From Aliivibrio sifiae (GTDB lineage: Bacteria > Pseudomonadota > Gammaproteobacteria > Enterobacterales > Vibrionaceae), in assembly GCF_002954715.1 (NCBI RefSeq), contig NZ_MSCP01000001.1, positions 435,093-499,092 on the forward strand: a stretch of DNA of 64,000 nt. Reading direction: 5' to 3'. Positions 36,344 to 45,156 of the stretch are shown here, one piece after another (position 1 is the first letter of the stretch; every line of letters starts with the position of its first letter). The translations under genes and the position numbers were made by a program. The notes beneath the pieces are model-generated. The model ran no database searches, was not told the origin of the DNA, and saw only the letters and a list, made by a program, of their open reading frames with translations.

Positions 36344-37942
36344 ATGTCGTGGCGTGATTTGAGTTTTCGGCGTCGGTTATTATCAGTTATGACCATTTCT
36401 GGGATCGGGAAGTTATTATTATTATCCATCTGTGCTTTTTTGTATGTTAAACATTGGGAATCGCAAGACAGTGGGGATAAAGCGCTTGGTATTGCTCGGT
36501 TTCTTGCTCAATCTCCAATCGTGATAGAAGCAGTTATACAAAATTCACCTCCGTTAATTGAAGATAAGATTGAACGATTACGTGCCTCGATTGGTGCTGC
36601 TTTTATTGTGGTAGGGAACAAAGATGGCGTACGTATCGCTCATCCAATAAAAGAACGCATTGGCAAGGCGATGCAGGGAGGAGACAACCAGCAAGCATTG
36701 TTATTGGGTGAATCTTATATCTCATACGCCAAAGGGTCACTCGGGCACTCTGTTCGTGGTAAAACTCCAATAATAAGCAAGGAAGGGGAGATCATTGGGG
36801 TGGTTTCTGTTGGTTATTTATTAACGGCTATTGATAACAAAGTCTCACATTTCTTAGTGTTTTTTCTTGGAATGGCGGTGTTAGTTATTTTTGCCAATGC
36901 CATTATCGCTAATTTTATTGCAAGACGTTTTCAACAATCTATTTTTGGTTTTGAGCCTGAAGCATTTGGTCGCTTATATAAAGAACAACAAGTTACACTT
37001 TCGACTTTACGTGAGGGGGTACTTAGTATCGATGCTAATGGTAAATTAAAATCTATCAATAAAAGTGCTTGTGACATATTGAATATAGATCCTAAAGGGG
37101 CTTTAAATCGTCCGTTTATTGAAATACTTCCTGATAGTGATTTAACGAAGCTATTAGTAACTAAACAGTCTGAGCACGACATTGAATTGTTACTCAATGG
37201 TCAAGCAGTGATTGCTAACCGTGAACTTATAAAAATTGATGGTCAAGTAGTGGGAGCGGTATCCAGTTTTAGACGAAAAGATGAGATCAGCGAATTGATG
37301 CTGCAATTGTCACAAGTGAAGCAGTATGCCGATTTATTACGCTCTCAAACTCATGAACATCGGAATAAACTCAATACAATTAGTGGTCTTATTCAGTTAG
37401 GTAAAATAGAAGAAGTACAACAGATTATTGGTCAGGAAAGTTTACGTTACCAAAAACTAATCGAATTTTTAAGAGAGAGTATTTCTGAGCCTATGATAGC
37501 GGGTGTGTTGCTTGGGAAAAGTGAACGAGCCAGAGAGTTAGGATTAGTACTGGAGATAGAAGAAGGAACACAACTCTCTCATTTACCAAGCCATATTCGT
37601 GCTGAAGATATGGTGACCATTATAGGTAACTTAATTGATAATGCGTTTGATGCGACATTGAATCATTTTGATACCGAAATTCAAGCGATAACCGTGAGTG
37701 TGACTGATTTTGGACAAGACATTATAATAGAAGTTGAAGATAAAGGGTGCGGCCTACCACAGGCGTTTAGCTTGAAAGAATTAACTAAACGTGGTGTTTC
37801 AACAAAATCAGATAAAGGACGTGGGGTTGGTTTGTATCTTATTCAACAGTTAGTGGATCAGTATCGAGGTGCATTTACCGTTAGAAGTGAACAAGGTAAA
37901 GGTACATTGATGGCCGTTTACTTACCAAAAGAGTTGCACTAA
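36344..37942 (+). CDS. Sensor histidine kinase, DcuS/CitA type
   Basis: A 532-residue membrane sensor. It has two membrane helices (about 14-36 and 171-191) around a periplasmic PAS-like (PDC) domain of about 130 residues, a cytoplasmic PAS (about 214-305), the DcuS/CitA-type phosphoacceptor region QTHEHRNKLNTISGLIQLG, the N box NLIDNAFDA and ATP-lid glycines DKGCGL and GRGVGLYLI. This class senses C4-dicarboxylates or citrate. AGGGATGA lies before the ATG. It is paired with the response regulator 53 bp downstream. The ligand is not predictable from sequence. A tricarboxylate transporter lies 4 kb away. Confidence 0.9.
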   Translation: MSWRDLSFRRRLLSVMTISGIGKLLLLSICAFLYVKHWESQDSGDKALGIARFLAQSPIVIEAVIQNSPPLIEDKIERLRASIGAAFIVVGNKDGVRIAHPIKERIGKAMQGGDNQQALLLGESYISYAKGSLGHSVRGKTPIISKEGEIIGVVSVGYLLTAIDNKVSHFLVFFLGMAVLVIFANAIIANFIARRFQQSIFGFEPEAFGRLYKEQQVTLSTLREGVLSIDANGKLKSINKSACDILNIDPKGALNRPFIEILPDSDLTKLLVTKQSEHDIELLLNGQAVIANRELIKIDGQVVGAVSSFRRKDEISELMLQLSQVKQYADLLRSQTHEHRNKLNTISGLIQLGKIEEVQQIIGQESLRYQKLIEFLRESISEPMIAGVLLGKSERARELGLVLEIEEGTQLSHLPSHIRAEDMVTIIGNLIDNAFDATLNHFDTEIQAITVSVTDFGQDIIIEVEDKGCGLPQAFSLKELTKRGVSTKSDKGRGVGLYLIQQLVDQYRGAFTVRSEQGKGTLMAVYLPKELH

Positions 37943-37995
37943 CACCTATCTAAATAGGAATAAAGCGGCCTAAAAAACAAACAAAAGGATATTGT

Positions 37996-38670
37996 GTGAG
38001 CAGTAAAATCAGTATTGTGATTGTAGAAGATGACATTGGAATTGCAGAAATCCACCGTCGTAATCTGGATAAAATAGATTATGTTGAAGTAATAGGAATT
38101 GCAGCCAGTAAGGAAGAAGCGACGACGTTATTGGATGTGTTGAACCCAGACTTAGTGCTATTGGATATTTATCTTCCTGACGGTAATGGACTTGATATCT
38201 TACGGGAGTTACGCCAAAAAGAGTTATCGCCTGATGTCATATTAATTACAGCCGACAGAGATGTGAATACGCTGCAAGAAGCGATGCGTGGTGGTGTGAT
38301 AGATTATTTATTGAAGCCAGTGATCTTTAGTCGATTAGAAGAATCAATAAATAAGTATTTAAGTCAAAAACAACAATTCATAAATCGAGTTGATATTGAT
38401 CAATCCATGGCTGATGCGATGTTGAATTCCACTAGCTCAGCAACCATATCAAGGTTACCAAAAGGTATTGATGGTGTAACGTTAGAAAAAGTTCGCCAAT
38501 TGTTTACGAATAAAAATCAATTAACGGCGGATCAAGCTGGTGAATTAATTGGCGCAAGTCGAACCACTGCTCGTCGTTATTTAGAATATTTGATTAGCTC
38601 TGGAGAATTGAGTGCTGACTTGTCTTATGGCAGTGTCGGGCGACCAGAGCGTACCTATTTTAAAACATAA
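37996..38670 (+). CDS. Response regulator, CitB/DcuR type
   Basis: A 224-residue regulator. The receiver domain has IVEDDIGIAEIHRRN, phosphoacceptor Asp in DLVLLDIYLPDGNGLDIL, and the Lys in LLKPV. The C-terminal helix-turn-helix LTADQAGELIGASRTTARRYLEYL (first 20 residues LTADQAGELIGASRTTARRY) is of the DcuR/CitB/DpiA type. The start is GTG with AAAGGATATT upstream. It pairs with the sensor kinase upstream. Confidence 0.92.
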   Translation: MSSKISIVIVEDDIGIAEIHRRNLDKIDYVEVIGIAASKEEATTLLDVLNPDLVLLDIYLPDGNGLDILRELRQKELSPDVILITADRDVNTLQEAMRGGVIDYLLKPVIFSRLEESINKYLSQKQQFINRVDIDQSMADAMLNSTSSATISRLPKGIDGVTLEKVRQLFTNKNQLTADQAGELIGASRTTARRYLEYLISSGELSADLSYGSVGRPERTYFKT

Positions 38671-38709
38671 TATTGTTAAAAGTAGGATTGTTTATAAAGG
38701 TAATGCACC

Positions 38710-39180
38710 ATGACACCAGCAACAAAATTATTAAAGAAAGTAAAAATAGAGCATCAGGTGCTTGAGTACCATCATGATCCTAAAGCTCAAGCGTATGGGT
38801 TAGAAGCTGCAGAGAAATTGGGTTTACCTCACGAAGAGGTGTTTAAAACCTTAGTTGTTCAGATCGATGAAAAAGAACTCGTCGTTGGTATTATTCCTGT
38901 AGCGGATCATTTAAGTATGAAATTAATAGCTAAAGCTGCCGGTGGAAAAAAAGCGAAAATGGCGGATCCTATCCTCGTACAAAAAACGACAGGGTACGTG
39001 ATGGGTGGAGTAAGCCCAATTGGACAAAAGAAACGCTTAAAAACGGTGATTGATATCAGTGCTGAATTACATAAAACCATGTATGTCAGTGGTGGTAAAA
39101 GAGGTTTAGATATAGGGCTTGCACCAAAAGATTTACGACAAGTCTTAAACGCACAATTTATGGATATTAAAGCAGAATAA
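38710..39180 (+). CDS. ybaK: Cys-tRNA(Pro)/Cys-tRNA(Cys) deacylase YbaK
   Basis: A 156-residue trans-editing enzyme that hydrolyses mischarged Cys-tRNA(Pro). Motifs: AQAYGLEAAEKLGLPHEEVFKTLVVQ with the catalytic-region Lys, KKAKMADP and GYVMGGVSPIGQKK, followed by the GGKRGLDIGLAP tail. ATG with AAGGTAATGCACC before it. It lies 39 bp after the response regulator gene and may be co-transcribed without functional link. Confidence 0.94.
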   Translation: MTPATKLLKKVKIEHQVLEYHHDPKAQAYGLEAAEKLGLPHEEVFKTLVVQIDEKELVVGIIPVADHLSMKLIAKAAGGKKAKMADPILVQKTTGYVMGGVSPIGQKKRLKTVIDISAELHKTMYVSGGKRGLDIGLAPKDLRQVLNAQFMDIKAE

Positions 39181-39220
39181 TATTAGGGCGTATTGATATT
39201 ATTTGGCAGGGAGAATGACT

Positions 39221-40105
39221 GTGAGTAAAAAAACAGTATCACTAGTTTTAGGCAGTGGTGGAGCAAGAGGGCTTGCTCATATTGGTGTTATTCGTTGGTT
39301 AGAAGAGCATAATTTTGAGATTGTCTCTGTATCTGGCTGTTCTATTGGTACTGTTATTGGTGGCGTATATGCTGCCGGAAAACTCGATGAATTTGAAGCT
39401 TGGATGCGAACGGTAACGAAATTAGATATTGTCTCTTTAATGGATTTTAACTGGGGTAAAGGTGGATTAATTAAAGGCGAGAAAGTCATGAATCGTCTGG
39501 GGCACATTCTAGGTGATTTGAACATTGAAGAGCTTGCTATTCCTTATACAGCTGTTGCCGCAGATATCAGTAATGAGAAAGAAGTTTGGTTACAAAAGGG
39601 CCCATTATTACAAGCGATCCGAGCATCCATCTCGTTACCTTTGTATTTAATGCCTATTGAATTTAATGGAAAAACATTAATTGATGGTGGGGTATTAAAT
39701 CCCGTGCCTATTGCTCCCACCTTTGGGGATCATTCAGATATTACCTTAGCGGTAAACCTTGCTGGTGAACTCACTCATAAACTCGATGATTTTAAAGAAG
39801 TTCAAGTTGATATTTCAGATAATGAATCTGAAGAGGAAACACCTTTCCATCGAAAAATCAGTGATTATTTTGGTTCTCTAACCGCAAAAACCTCGAGAAT
39901 TGATTTAGGTATGTACGATATTGCAAATCAAGCATTTGATGCGATGCAAAGTACCATTGCGAGACAAAAGCTTGCGGCATATCCGCCTGATGTTACTGTT
40001 GAAATAGCAAGAGACGCGTGTGGGACATTTGAATTTGAACGCACCGCAGAGATGATTGATTTAGGATATGAAAGAGCAGAACACGCTTTAAAACATCTGC
40101 TATAA
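39221..40105 (+). CDS. rssA: RssA-like patatin-family phospholipase
   Basis: A 294-residue patatin-like protein. The oxyanion motif is VLGSGGARGLAHIGVI, the nucleophile Ser is in SGCSIGTVIGGVYAAG (GxSxG), and the catalytic Asp is in LIDGGVLNPVPI (DGG). RssA is a homologue in E. coli of unproven substrate. The start is taken as GTG 39221, with AGGGAG seven bases upstream. ATG 39215 and TTG 39203 are in-frame alternatives. Terminator 26 bp after the stop. Confidence 0.88.
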   Translation: MSKKTVSLVLGSGGARGLAHIGVIRWLEEHNFEIVSVSGCSIGTVIGGVYAAGKLDEFEAWMRTVTKLDIVSLMDFNWGKGGLIKGEKVMNRLGHILGDLNIEELAIPYTAVAADISNEKEVWLQKGPLLQAIRASISLPLYLMPIEFNGKTLIDGGVLNPVPIAPTFGDHSDITLAVNLAGELTHKLDDFKEVQVDISDNESEEETPFHRKISDYFGSLTAKTSRIDLGMYDIANQAFDAMQSTIARQKLAAYPPDVTVEIARDACGTFEFERTAEMIDLGYERAEHALKHLL

Positions 40106-40130
40106 ATCCTCTCTACCAACAGATAGATAC

Positions 40131-40168
40131 AAAAACGCCCATGCTTAATCGTAAGTATGGGCGTTTTT
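40131..40168 (+). terminator. Terminator of rssA-like gene
   Basis: A 16-bp imperfect stem (AAAACGCCCATGCTTA / TAAGTATGGGCGTTTT) with an ATCG loop and T run. A-rich on the other side, so possibly bidirectional. Confidence 0.9.
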
Positions 40169-40358
40169 AATTTTGTGGTCTAATACTAATCGTAGTAAAT
40201 AATTAGTCATCCTAGCTGGTTAAAACACTCGATAACAGCGTTGAATTTTTTGATTGTAGAATAACTACTTATTAAAAAATTGCGCCTTGTTCTCAAGCAT
40301 TTTTCCTGCGCTATTTCTGACCACTTACTTACTGTGATTGGTATAACTAAAACCGTGA

Positions 40359-41555
40359 TTAAAATTTTGGAGCAGGTTTTCTGGTAGGCTTAAAGTTCAA
40401 AATAGAAATTGGCACTTCCTTACGTGGAGCAAAGCCTTCGATTTCTTTACGAACAATTAAATGCCCAAGACGTTTTTCAATCATACATAGGTTTTTGAAA
40501 TCGTCTTTAGAAACAAATGAGATAGCCTCACCTTTAGCTCCAGCACGGCCAGTACGACCAATACGGTGAACGTAATCATCAGCAGGGAAAGGTAAATCAT
40601 AGTTAACAACACGAGTTAGTTCGTCAATATCAATACCACGAGCAGCAATACCAGTAGCCACTAAATATTGTAATTTGCCTTCTTTAAAGTCATTTAATAC
40701 TTTTGCTCGTGCGTCTTGGCTACGACCACTATGGAAAGCTTCTGCTTTGATACCACGTTTTTCTAATTGGCTTACCAGTTTCGCTGCACCGTGCTTTGTC
40801 TCAATAAAGATCAGAGCTTGGTCCCACTGATTTTCTGTAATTAAGTGGCTAAGTAACGCTGATTTTCTGTCTTTATCAACCGTGGTTAACCATTGATCAA
40901 TTTGTGGTGCTGATGTCGTTTTTGGCGAAATAGTTATTTCAATCGGATTATTTACCGCTGTTTTCGCTAAAAAACGAACTTGATCTGACAAGGTTGCTGA
41001 GAACAGCATGTTTTGACGATCTAAAGGTAAGCGTTCGATGATTTTATTAATATCTTCAATAAAACCCATGTCTAACATACGGTCGGCTTCATCAAGAACT
41101 AAAATTTCAATTTCATCAAAGTGGATAGCACGTTGAGTGTACATATCAAGTAGACGACCAGGTGTTGCAACAAGTACATCAACCCCTTCAATTAGGCGTT
41201 CTTTTTGGTTTTTATAATCAACACCGCCGTACATAGCCAGTGATGAAATATCAATGTGTTTACTGTACTGCTGTACATTTTCTTCAACTTGAATCGCTAG
41301 CTCACGCGTTGGCGTTAAAATTAATGCGCGAACACGTTTAGCACGAACTTTGGTTGGGTCTTCGCTGAGAATTTCTAAAATTGGTAATACAAAACTGGCT
41401 GTTTTACCAGTACCAGTTTGGGCTGCAGCGATCAGGTTCTTTCCTGTTAATGCAACAGGGATAGCCTTTTCTTGAATTGGCGTAGGGGCTTTATAGCCTA
41501 GTTCGTTAATGGCTTTTAAAATTGGATCGCTTAATCCAAGGTTAGAAAATGGCAT
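40359..41555 (-). CDS. rhlE: DEAD-box RNA helicase, RhlE family
   Basis: A 398-residue ATP-dependent RNA helicase. Motifs in order: Q motif GYKAPTPIQEKAIP, Walker A AAQTGTGKT, PTRELA, GG, TPGRLLD, DEAD, SAT, HRIGRTGRAG. The C-terminal extension is short and basic (PTRKPAPKF), shorter than in E. coli RhlE. RhlE acts in ribosome assembly and RNA decay. Single gene on the minus strand. Confidence 0.92.
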   Translation of the reverse strand: MPFSNLGLSDPILKAINELGYKAPTPIQEKAIPVALTGKNLIAAAQTGTGKTASFVLPILEILSEDPTKVRAKRVRALILTPTRELAIQVEENVQQYSKHIDISSLAMYGGVDYKNQKERLIEGVDVLVATPGRLLDMYTQRAIHFDEIEILVLDEADRMLDMGFIEDINKIIERLPLDRQNMLFSATLSDQVRFLAKTAVNNPIEITISPKTTSAPQIDQWLTTVDKDRKSALLSHLITENQWDQALIFIETKHGAAKLVSQLEKRGIKAEAFHSGRSQDARAKVLNDFKEGKLQYLVATGIAARGIDIDELTRVVNYDLPFPADDYVHRIGRTGRAGAKGEAISFVSKDDFKNLCMIEKRLGHLIVRKEIEGFAPRKEVPISILNFKPTRKPAPKF

Positions 41556-41717
41556 GTGAAATCTCAGGTATGTAAAAAATCAAAACGGTTTAAAGCAAAA
41601 GCAGTAAACAGAGAGCATATAAGGCGGGATTGTAGCATGAAAAAAGAAATGGCAGCAGAGTAATAAACACCAATACCATTACTGATAGTGATGCTTATTA
41701 AGAGGGTTAAGGTAGGG

Positions 41718-43244
41718 CTATGATTTTACTGCGAGCTTAGGGCGAATAACCTTATTTATAAACGTAAGTACCATAGGCAAAAGTAATACAATTGCTGCGA
41801 TAGAGGTAAAGCTAAAAGTAATAGGTCGCTCCCACAAGAAACTCAGTTCACCATCACTGATCATTAATGCTCGACGTAAATTCTCTTCCATCATGCCGCC
41901 CAATATAAATCCGAGCAGTAAGGGGGCGAGTGGGAAATTGGCAAGCCGCAGAGCTATCGCTACCATGGCAATAAAGATCATGATAAACACATCAACGGTA
42001 TTAAAGGAGACTAAATAAACTCCCGTAATTGAGAAGAACAATACCATAGGCAATAATACGGTTCTTGGTACAGCCAGTAGCTTCGAGATGTAAGGAATAA
42101 GCGGTAAGTTAAGGATAACTAAAACGATATTACCAAAGTACATTGAGATAATAACCGACCAGAAAATATCAGGGTGATCAACAAACAATCGTGGGCCTGG
42201 TTGAATACCATAAGCGATTAAGGCACCAAGCATGATTGCGGTTGTCCCCGAACCTGGAATACCTAAAGTCAATAATGGAACAAATGAGCCACTCGATGCT
42301 GCATTGTTTGCTGATTCTGGAGCCACTAACCCACGAATACTGCCTTTACCAAACTCTTCTCTTTTTTCTTTAGGGGCAAGATTTCGCTCCATACCGTAAC
42401 TTAAAAAAGCAGCAATGGTTGCGCCAGCACCCGGCAATACACCGGTAAAGAAACCAAGAATAGAAGAACGAACAGCAACAGGCGCGACTTCTTTGAACTC
42501 TTCTTTGGTGATTTTCATGCTACCAAGATCAGACATTTTATTTTGTTCATCATCTCGGGTATCTTGCTCTGGTTTTAATATCCCCATTAAGGTTTCCCCT
42601 AATGCGAAGGTTGCCATAGCAAGTAATAGGAAGCTAAATCCATCCATTAAATCGGTTAAGCCAAAGGTAAAGCGTTCAACACCAATCCCTTTATCAATCC
42701 CGACGGTTGAAAGCATTAAACCAAGGATTGTCATTATCCATGCTTTTATTACTTGTCCTTTACCTGCGAATGCCGCAACCGCAGATAAACCGACTAGCAT
42801 CAGTGCAAAGTAATCTGATGATTGAAAGCTCAAAGACACTTTGGCAAGCGCAGGAGCGGCAATTAAAAGCATGATTGCAGAGAGAGTACCGCCAGTGAAA
42901 GAAGAGTAAGCTGCAAGAGCTAGGGCTTTACCTGCTTGGCCTTTTTGTGCCATTGGGTAACCATCAAATGCGGTTACTACGGTTGATGAGCAACCGGGAG
43001 CATTGATGAGAATGGATGAGGTTGACCCACCAAAAACAGCACCGTAATAAACACCCGCCATTAAGATCATCCCTGATGCAGGGTCTAATCCATAGCTAAT
43101 TGGGATCATAAGAGCAATGGCTGAAATCGGGCCAAGACCCGGCAACATACCGATAAAAGTACCGACGAAACATCCAACCATAACCATCATCAAATTGGTT
43201 GGCATTATTGCGGTGGATAAGCCTGCTAAAATTCCATCTAACAT
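41718..43244 (-). CDS. tctA: Tripartite tricarboxylate transporter large membrane subunit TctA
   Basis: A 508-residue membrane protein with about 11-12 helices. TctA signatures: GCFVGTFIGMLPGLGPISAIALMIPISYGLDP, a second GFFTGVLPGAGATIAAFLSYGMER repeat and LLGFILGGMMEENLRRALMIS (quoted in parts: VGTFIGMLPGLGPISAIALM; TGVLPGAGATIAAFLSYGME). It imports citrate or a related tricarboxylate with Na+ or H+ together with TctB and the binding protein TctC. It is the last gene of tctCBA, 16 bp after tctB. Confidence 0.94.
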   Translation of the reverse strand: MLDGILAGLSTAIMPTNLMMVMVGCFVGTFIGMLPGLGPISAIALMIPISYGLDPASGMILMAGVYYGAVFGGSTSSILINAPGCSSTVVTAFDGYPMAQKGQAGKALALAAYSSFTGGTLSAIMLLIAAPALAKVSLSFQSSDYFALMLVGLSAVAAFAGKGQVIKAWIMTILGLMLSTVGIDKGIGVERFTFGLTDLMDGFSFLLLAMATFALGETLMGILKPEQDTRDDEQNKMSDLGSMKITKEEFKEVAPVAVRSSILGFFTGVLPGAGATIAAFLSYGMERNLAPKEKREEFGKGSIRGLVAPESANNAASSGSFVPLLTLGIPGSGTTAIMLGALIAYGIQPGPRLFVDHPDIFWSVIISMYFGNIVLVILNLPLIPYISKLLAVPRTVLLPMVLFFSITGVYLVSFNTVDVFIMIFIAMVAIALRLANFPLAPLLLGFILGGMMEENLRRALMISDGELSFLWERPITFSFTSIAAIVLLLPMVLTFINKVIRPKLAVKS

Positions 43245-43260
43245 AATTAAGTCCTAGGGG

Positions 43261-43740
43261 TTACCAAGCAAGAAAAAGATAACCAGGTTCGAGATAGATA
43301 TCTAAACCTTTGGTAAGAAGTAGCCAAAATCCGGTCACAAAAGGAAATGAAGCACCGAATAACACCGGTTTTCTACGCTCTCCCAATAGATAGAATCCCG
43401 CTAACAGAAATAAGCTTGTAGCTAATACAAAACCAAGCCAAGTTAGGCCAATTCCATACAGCACCATTAATACTAAAAAGCCAATAAGTAACTTCCAGTT
43501 AAAGCCTAAGGTTGCACCACTTTTTTCATCGGGTTGCGCTGATACAATCAATAATAAAGACAGAAATATACCAGCAAAGGTCAACATGTAAGGTAAGGTT
43601 CTAGCAGTGAAGGGTTCGTATTCATCACCAGGAAATAAAGGAATTAAACTGGTTTGATAGCCATAACATAAGCAGACCAGTAAAAAAATGATAGCGCCAA
43701 CACGATCTCGGCATAATAGAGACGAGCTAGAGTACGACAT
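43261..43740 (-). CDS. tctB: Tripartite tricarboxylate transporter small membrane subunit TctB
   Basis: A 159-residue protein with four hydrophobic segments, the layout of TctB. The start is set at MSYSSSSLLCRDRVGAIIFL, because GGAGAG lies five bases upstream. The frame is open 26 codons further, into the intergenic hairpin region. It sits between tctC and tctA. A large-loop inverted repeat lies between tctC and this gene. Confidence 0.9.
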   Translation of the reverse strand: MSYSSSSLLCRDRVGAIIFLLVCLCYGYQTSLIPLFPGDEYEPFTARTLPYMLTFAGIFLSLLLIVSAQPDEKSGATLGFNWKLLIGFLVLMVLYGIGLTWLGFVLATSLFLLAGFYLLGERRKPVLFGASFPFVTGFWLLLTKGLDIYLEPGYLFLAW

Positions 43741-43775
43741 GAGTTCTCTCCATGAATTCATTAAGTAAAGAAAAG

Positions 43776-43868
43776 GCTGCCTTGGAATAAAGTGCAAGGA
43801 ATGTATCTGGTATAACAAGGAGAATTAATGAGCCATATCCGGTGGAGTCATTAAATATCCAAGGCAGC
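43776..43868 (-). promoter_or_regulatory. Large-loop hairpin between tctC and tctB
   Basis: GCTGCCTTGGA and TCCAAGGCAGC are perfect 11-bp inverted arms (43858-43868 and 43776-43786) separated by 71 nt, starting 14 nt after the tctC stop. In the minus direction the second arm is followed by CTTTTCTTTAC. It may be a partial terminator or an mRNA 3'-end stabiliser giving more TctC than TctAB. Confidence 0.6.
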
Positions 43869-43881
43869 TAAAATGGTGGTG

Positions 43882-44859
43882 TTATTTTAAGAAACCCAGT
43901 TCACGCATTAGTGTGCCCATGAGTAACTCTTGTTCTTCAAGAAAGGCATAGAAATCTTTATCTGCTTTATAATTATCAATCCAACCGTTGCGATCTCGTA
44001 CTACTGCCCATTGTTCAGTCTCGTACATTTTGTCGAACGCTTTGGTGTATTCATCAATTTTAGCTTGAGGTGTACCGGGAGCTGCAAAGAAACCACGCCA
44101 GTTAGCAAATACAGTATTGTTACCATATTCCGTTAGTGTTGGAATCTCAGGGGCACTTTCTAAACGTTTAGGCGCAGTAATAGCAAGGATACGAACTTGA
44201 CCGCTTTTCGACATTTCTAGTACTTCACCAAGACCCGTTGACAGTAACGGTGTTTCACCCGAAAGAAGGGCAGCCATTGCTTTGCCGCCAGCATCATAAG
44301 CGATGTAACGTACTTTTCTTGCATCAAAGCCTTCCCCTTTAAATGCTGCGGCCACAACAAGGTGATCCATACTGCCTCGAGCTGAACCTCCCGCAATTTT
44401 TACTGAGCGAGGATCTTTTTCAAAATCAGCAACTACTTGCTCCCAACTTGTGTATTTAGAATCTTTATTTACTACAATAGCACCGTAATCAGCAATGGTG
44501 GCTGCTACCGGTGTTAGGTCTCTGAATGACTGGGGGAAAATGCCACTTAGCGATCGGATCACGATAGGCGTTGAGTTTACCATTAGCGTATCTGGTTGAC
44601 GCTCTGCGGTTTCGATAAGGTGAGCAATGGCTTTACCGCCTCCGCCACCAGAAAGATTTTGGTAAGAGGCTTGTTCAATAATGTCTGATTTTAGAAGGAC
44701 ATCACCTGTCCCACGAGCAGTCATATCCCAGCCTCCGCCAGCGCCACCCGGAATAATAAAGTGAATTTTTTCGAGCTCAGCGGCGAACGCTGATCCTGAC
44801 ATGGCAAAAGTCGCTGCAATCATTGATGCTGTGATCTGTTTTTTAAATGAAGTAAACAT
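43882..44859 (-). CDS. tctC: Tripartite tricarboxylate transporter binding protein TctC
   Basis: A 325-residue periplasmic binding protein with a signal peptide (ending SGSAFA). IHFIIPGGAGGGWDMTARGTG is the Bug/TctC N-terminal signature that binds the carboxylate, followed by VNKDSKYTSWEQVVADF and GGSARGSMDHLVVAA. The start MFTSFKKQ has AGGAA nine bases upstream; an ATG three codons earlier lies too close to it. First gene of tctCBA. An 8-bp inverted repeat lies at 44882-44913, just upstream. Confidence 0.94.
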   Translation of the reverse strand: MFTSFKKQITASMIAATFAMSGSAFAAELEKIHFIIPGGAGGGWDMTARGTGDVLLKSDIIEQASYQNLSGGGGGKAIAHLIETAERQPDTLMVNSTPIVIRSLSGIFPQSFRDLTPVAATIADYGAIVVNKDSKYTSWEQVVADFEKDPRSVKIAGGSARGSMDHLVVAAAFKGEGFDARKVRYIAYDAGGKAMAALLSGETPLLSTGLGEVLEMSKSGQVRILAITAPKRLESAPEIPTLTEYGNNTVFANWRGFFAAPGTPQAKIDEYTKAFDKMYETEQWAVVRDRNGWIDNYKADKDFYAFLEEQELLMGTLMRELGFLK

Positions 44860-44881
44860 GAATAACATTTCCTTATGTGTC

Positions 44882-44913
44882 CAAGTTTCTTTGTAGTTAT
44901 GATGTGAAACTTG
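44882..44913. promoter_or_regulatory. Inverted repeat ahead of tctC
   Basis: CAAGTTTC (44882-44889) and GAAACTTG (44906-44913) are perfect 8-bp arms with a 16-bp spacer, ending 23 bp before the tctC start. It could be an operator, or a hairpin in the leader. Confidence 0.5.
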
Positions 44914-45087
44914 AGAGTAGGGATTACAGCTTCTATGAGCTGTTATCGTTCAGAGATATACTGCTTTTTCTTTGTTGTTGCGTAAATGTTATTTATTTGT
45001 GGGGTGTTTGACTAGGTAGGGGACATAATGGGTATTTAGAATATAAAGTGAATTCTGTTCATAAAGTTCATGGGGTATTTATAAATC

Positions 45088-45121
45088 AAAAAAAGCCATG
45101 CGATAAAGAAATGCATGGCTT
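45088..45121 (-). terminator. Terminator of chemoreceptor gene
   Basis: On the minus strand AAGCCATGC / GCATGGCTT, a 9-bp perfect stem, is followed by eight T residues. Confidence 0.9.
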
Positions 45122-45156
45122 GAAATTACTCGATGTTGCTTTAGGTCACTTTTAGA

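Noticed and set aside
37946-37959. CCTAT-CTAA-ATAGG palindrome between sensor and regulator genes
   Set aside because: Arms are only 5 bp in A+T-rich DNA, and no T tract or known operator is present.
41640-41705. Imperfect hairpin after tctA as terminator
   Set aside because: Stem has several mismatches and no T run follows on the minus strand.
42415-42813. 132-codon plus-strand frame opposite tctA
   Set aside because: Antisense shadow of tctA, with a composition typical of reversed membrane-protein codons.
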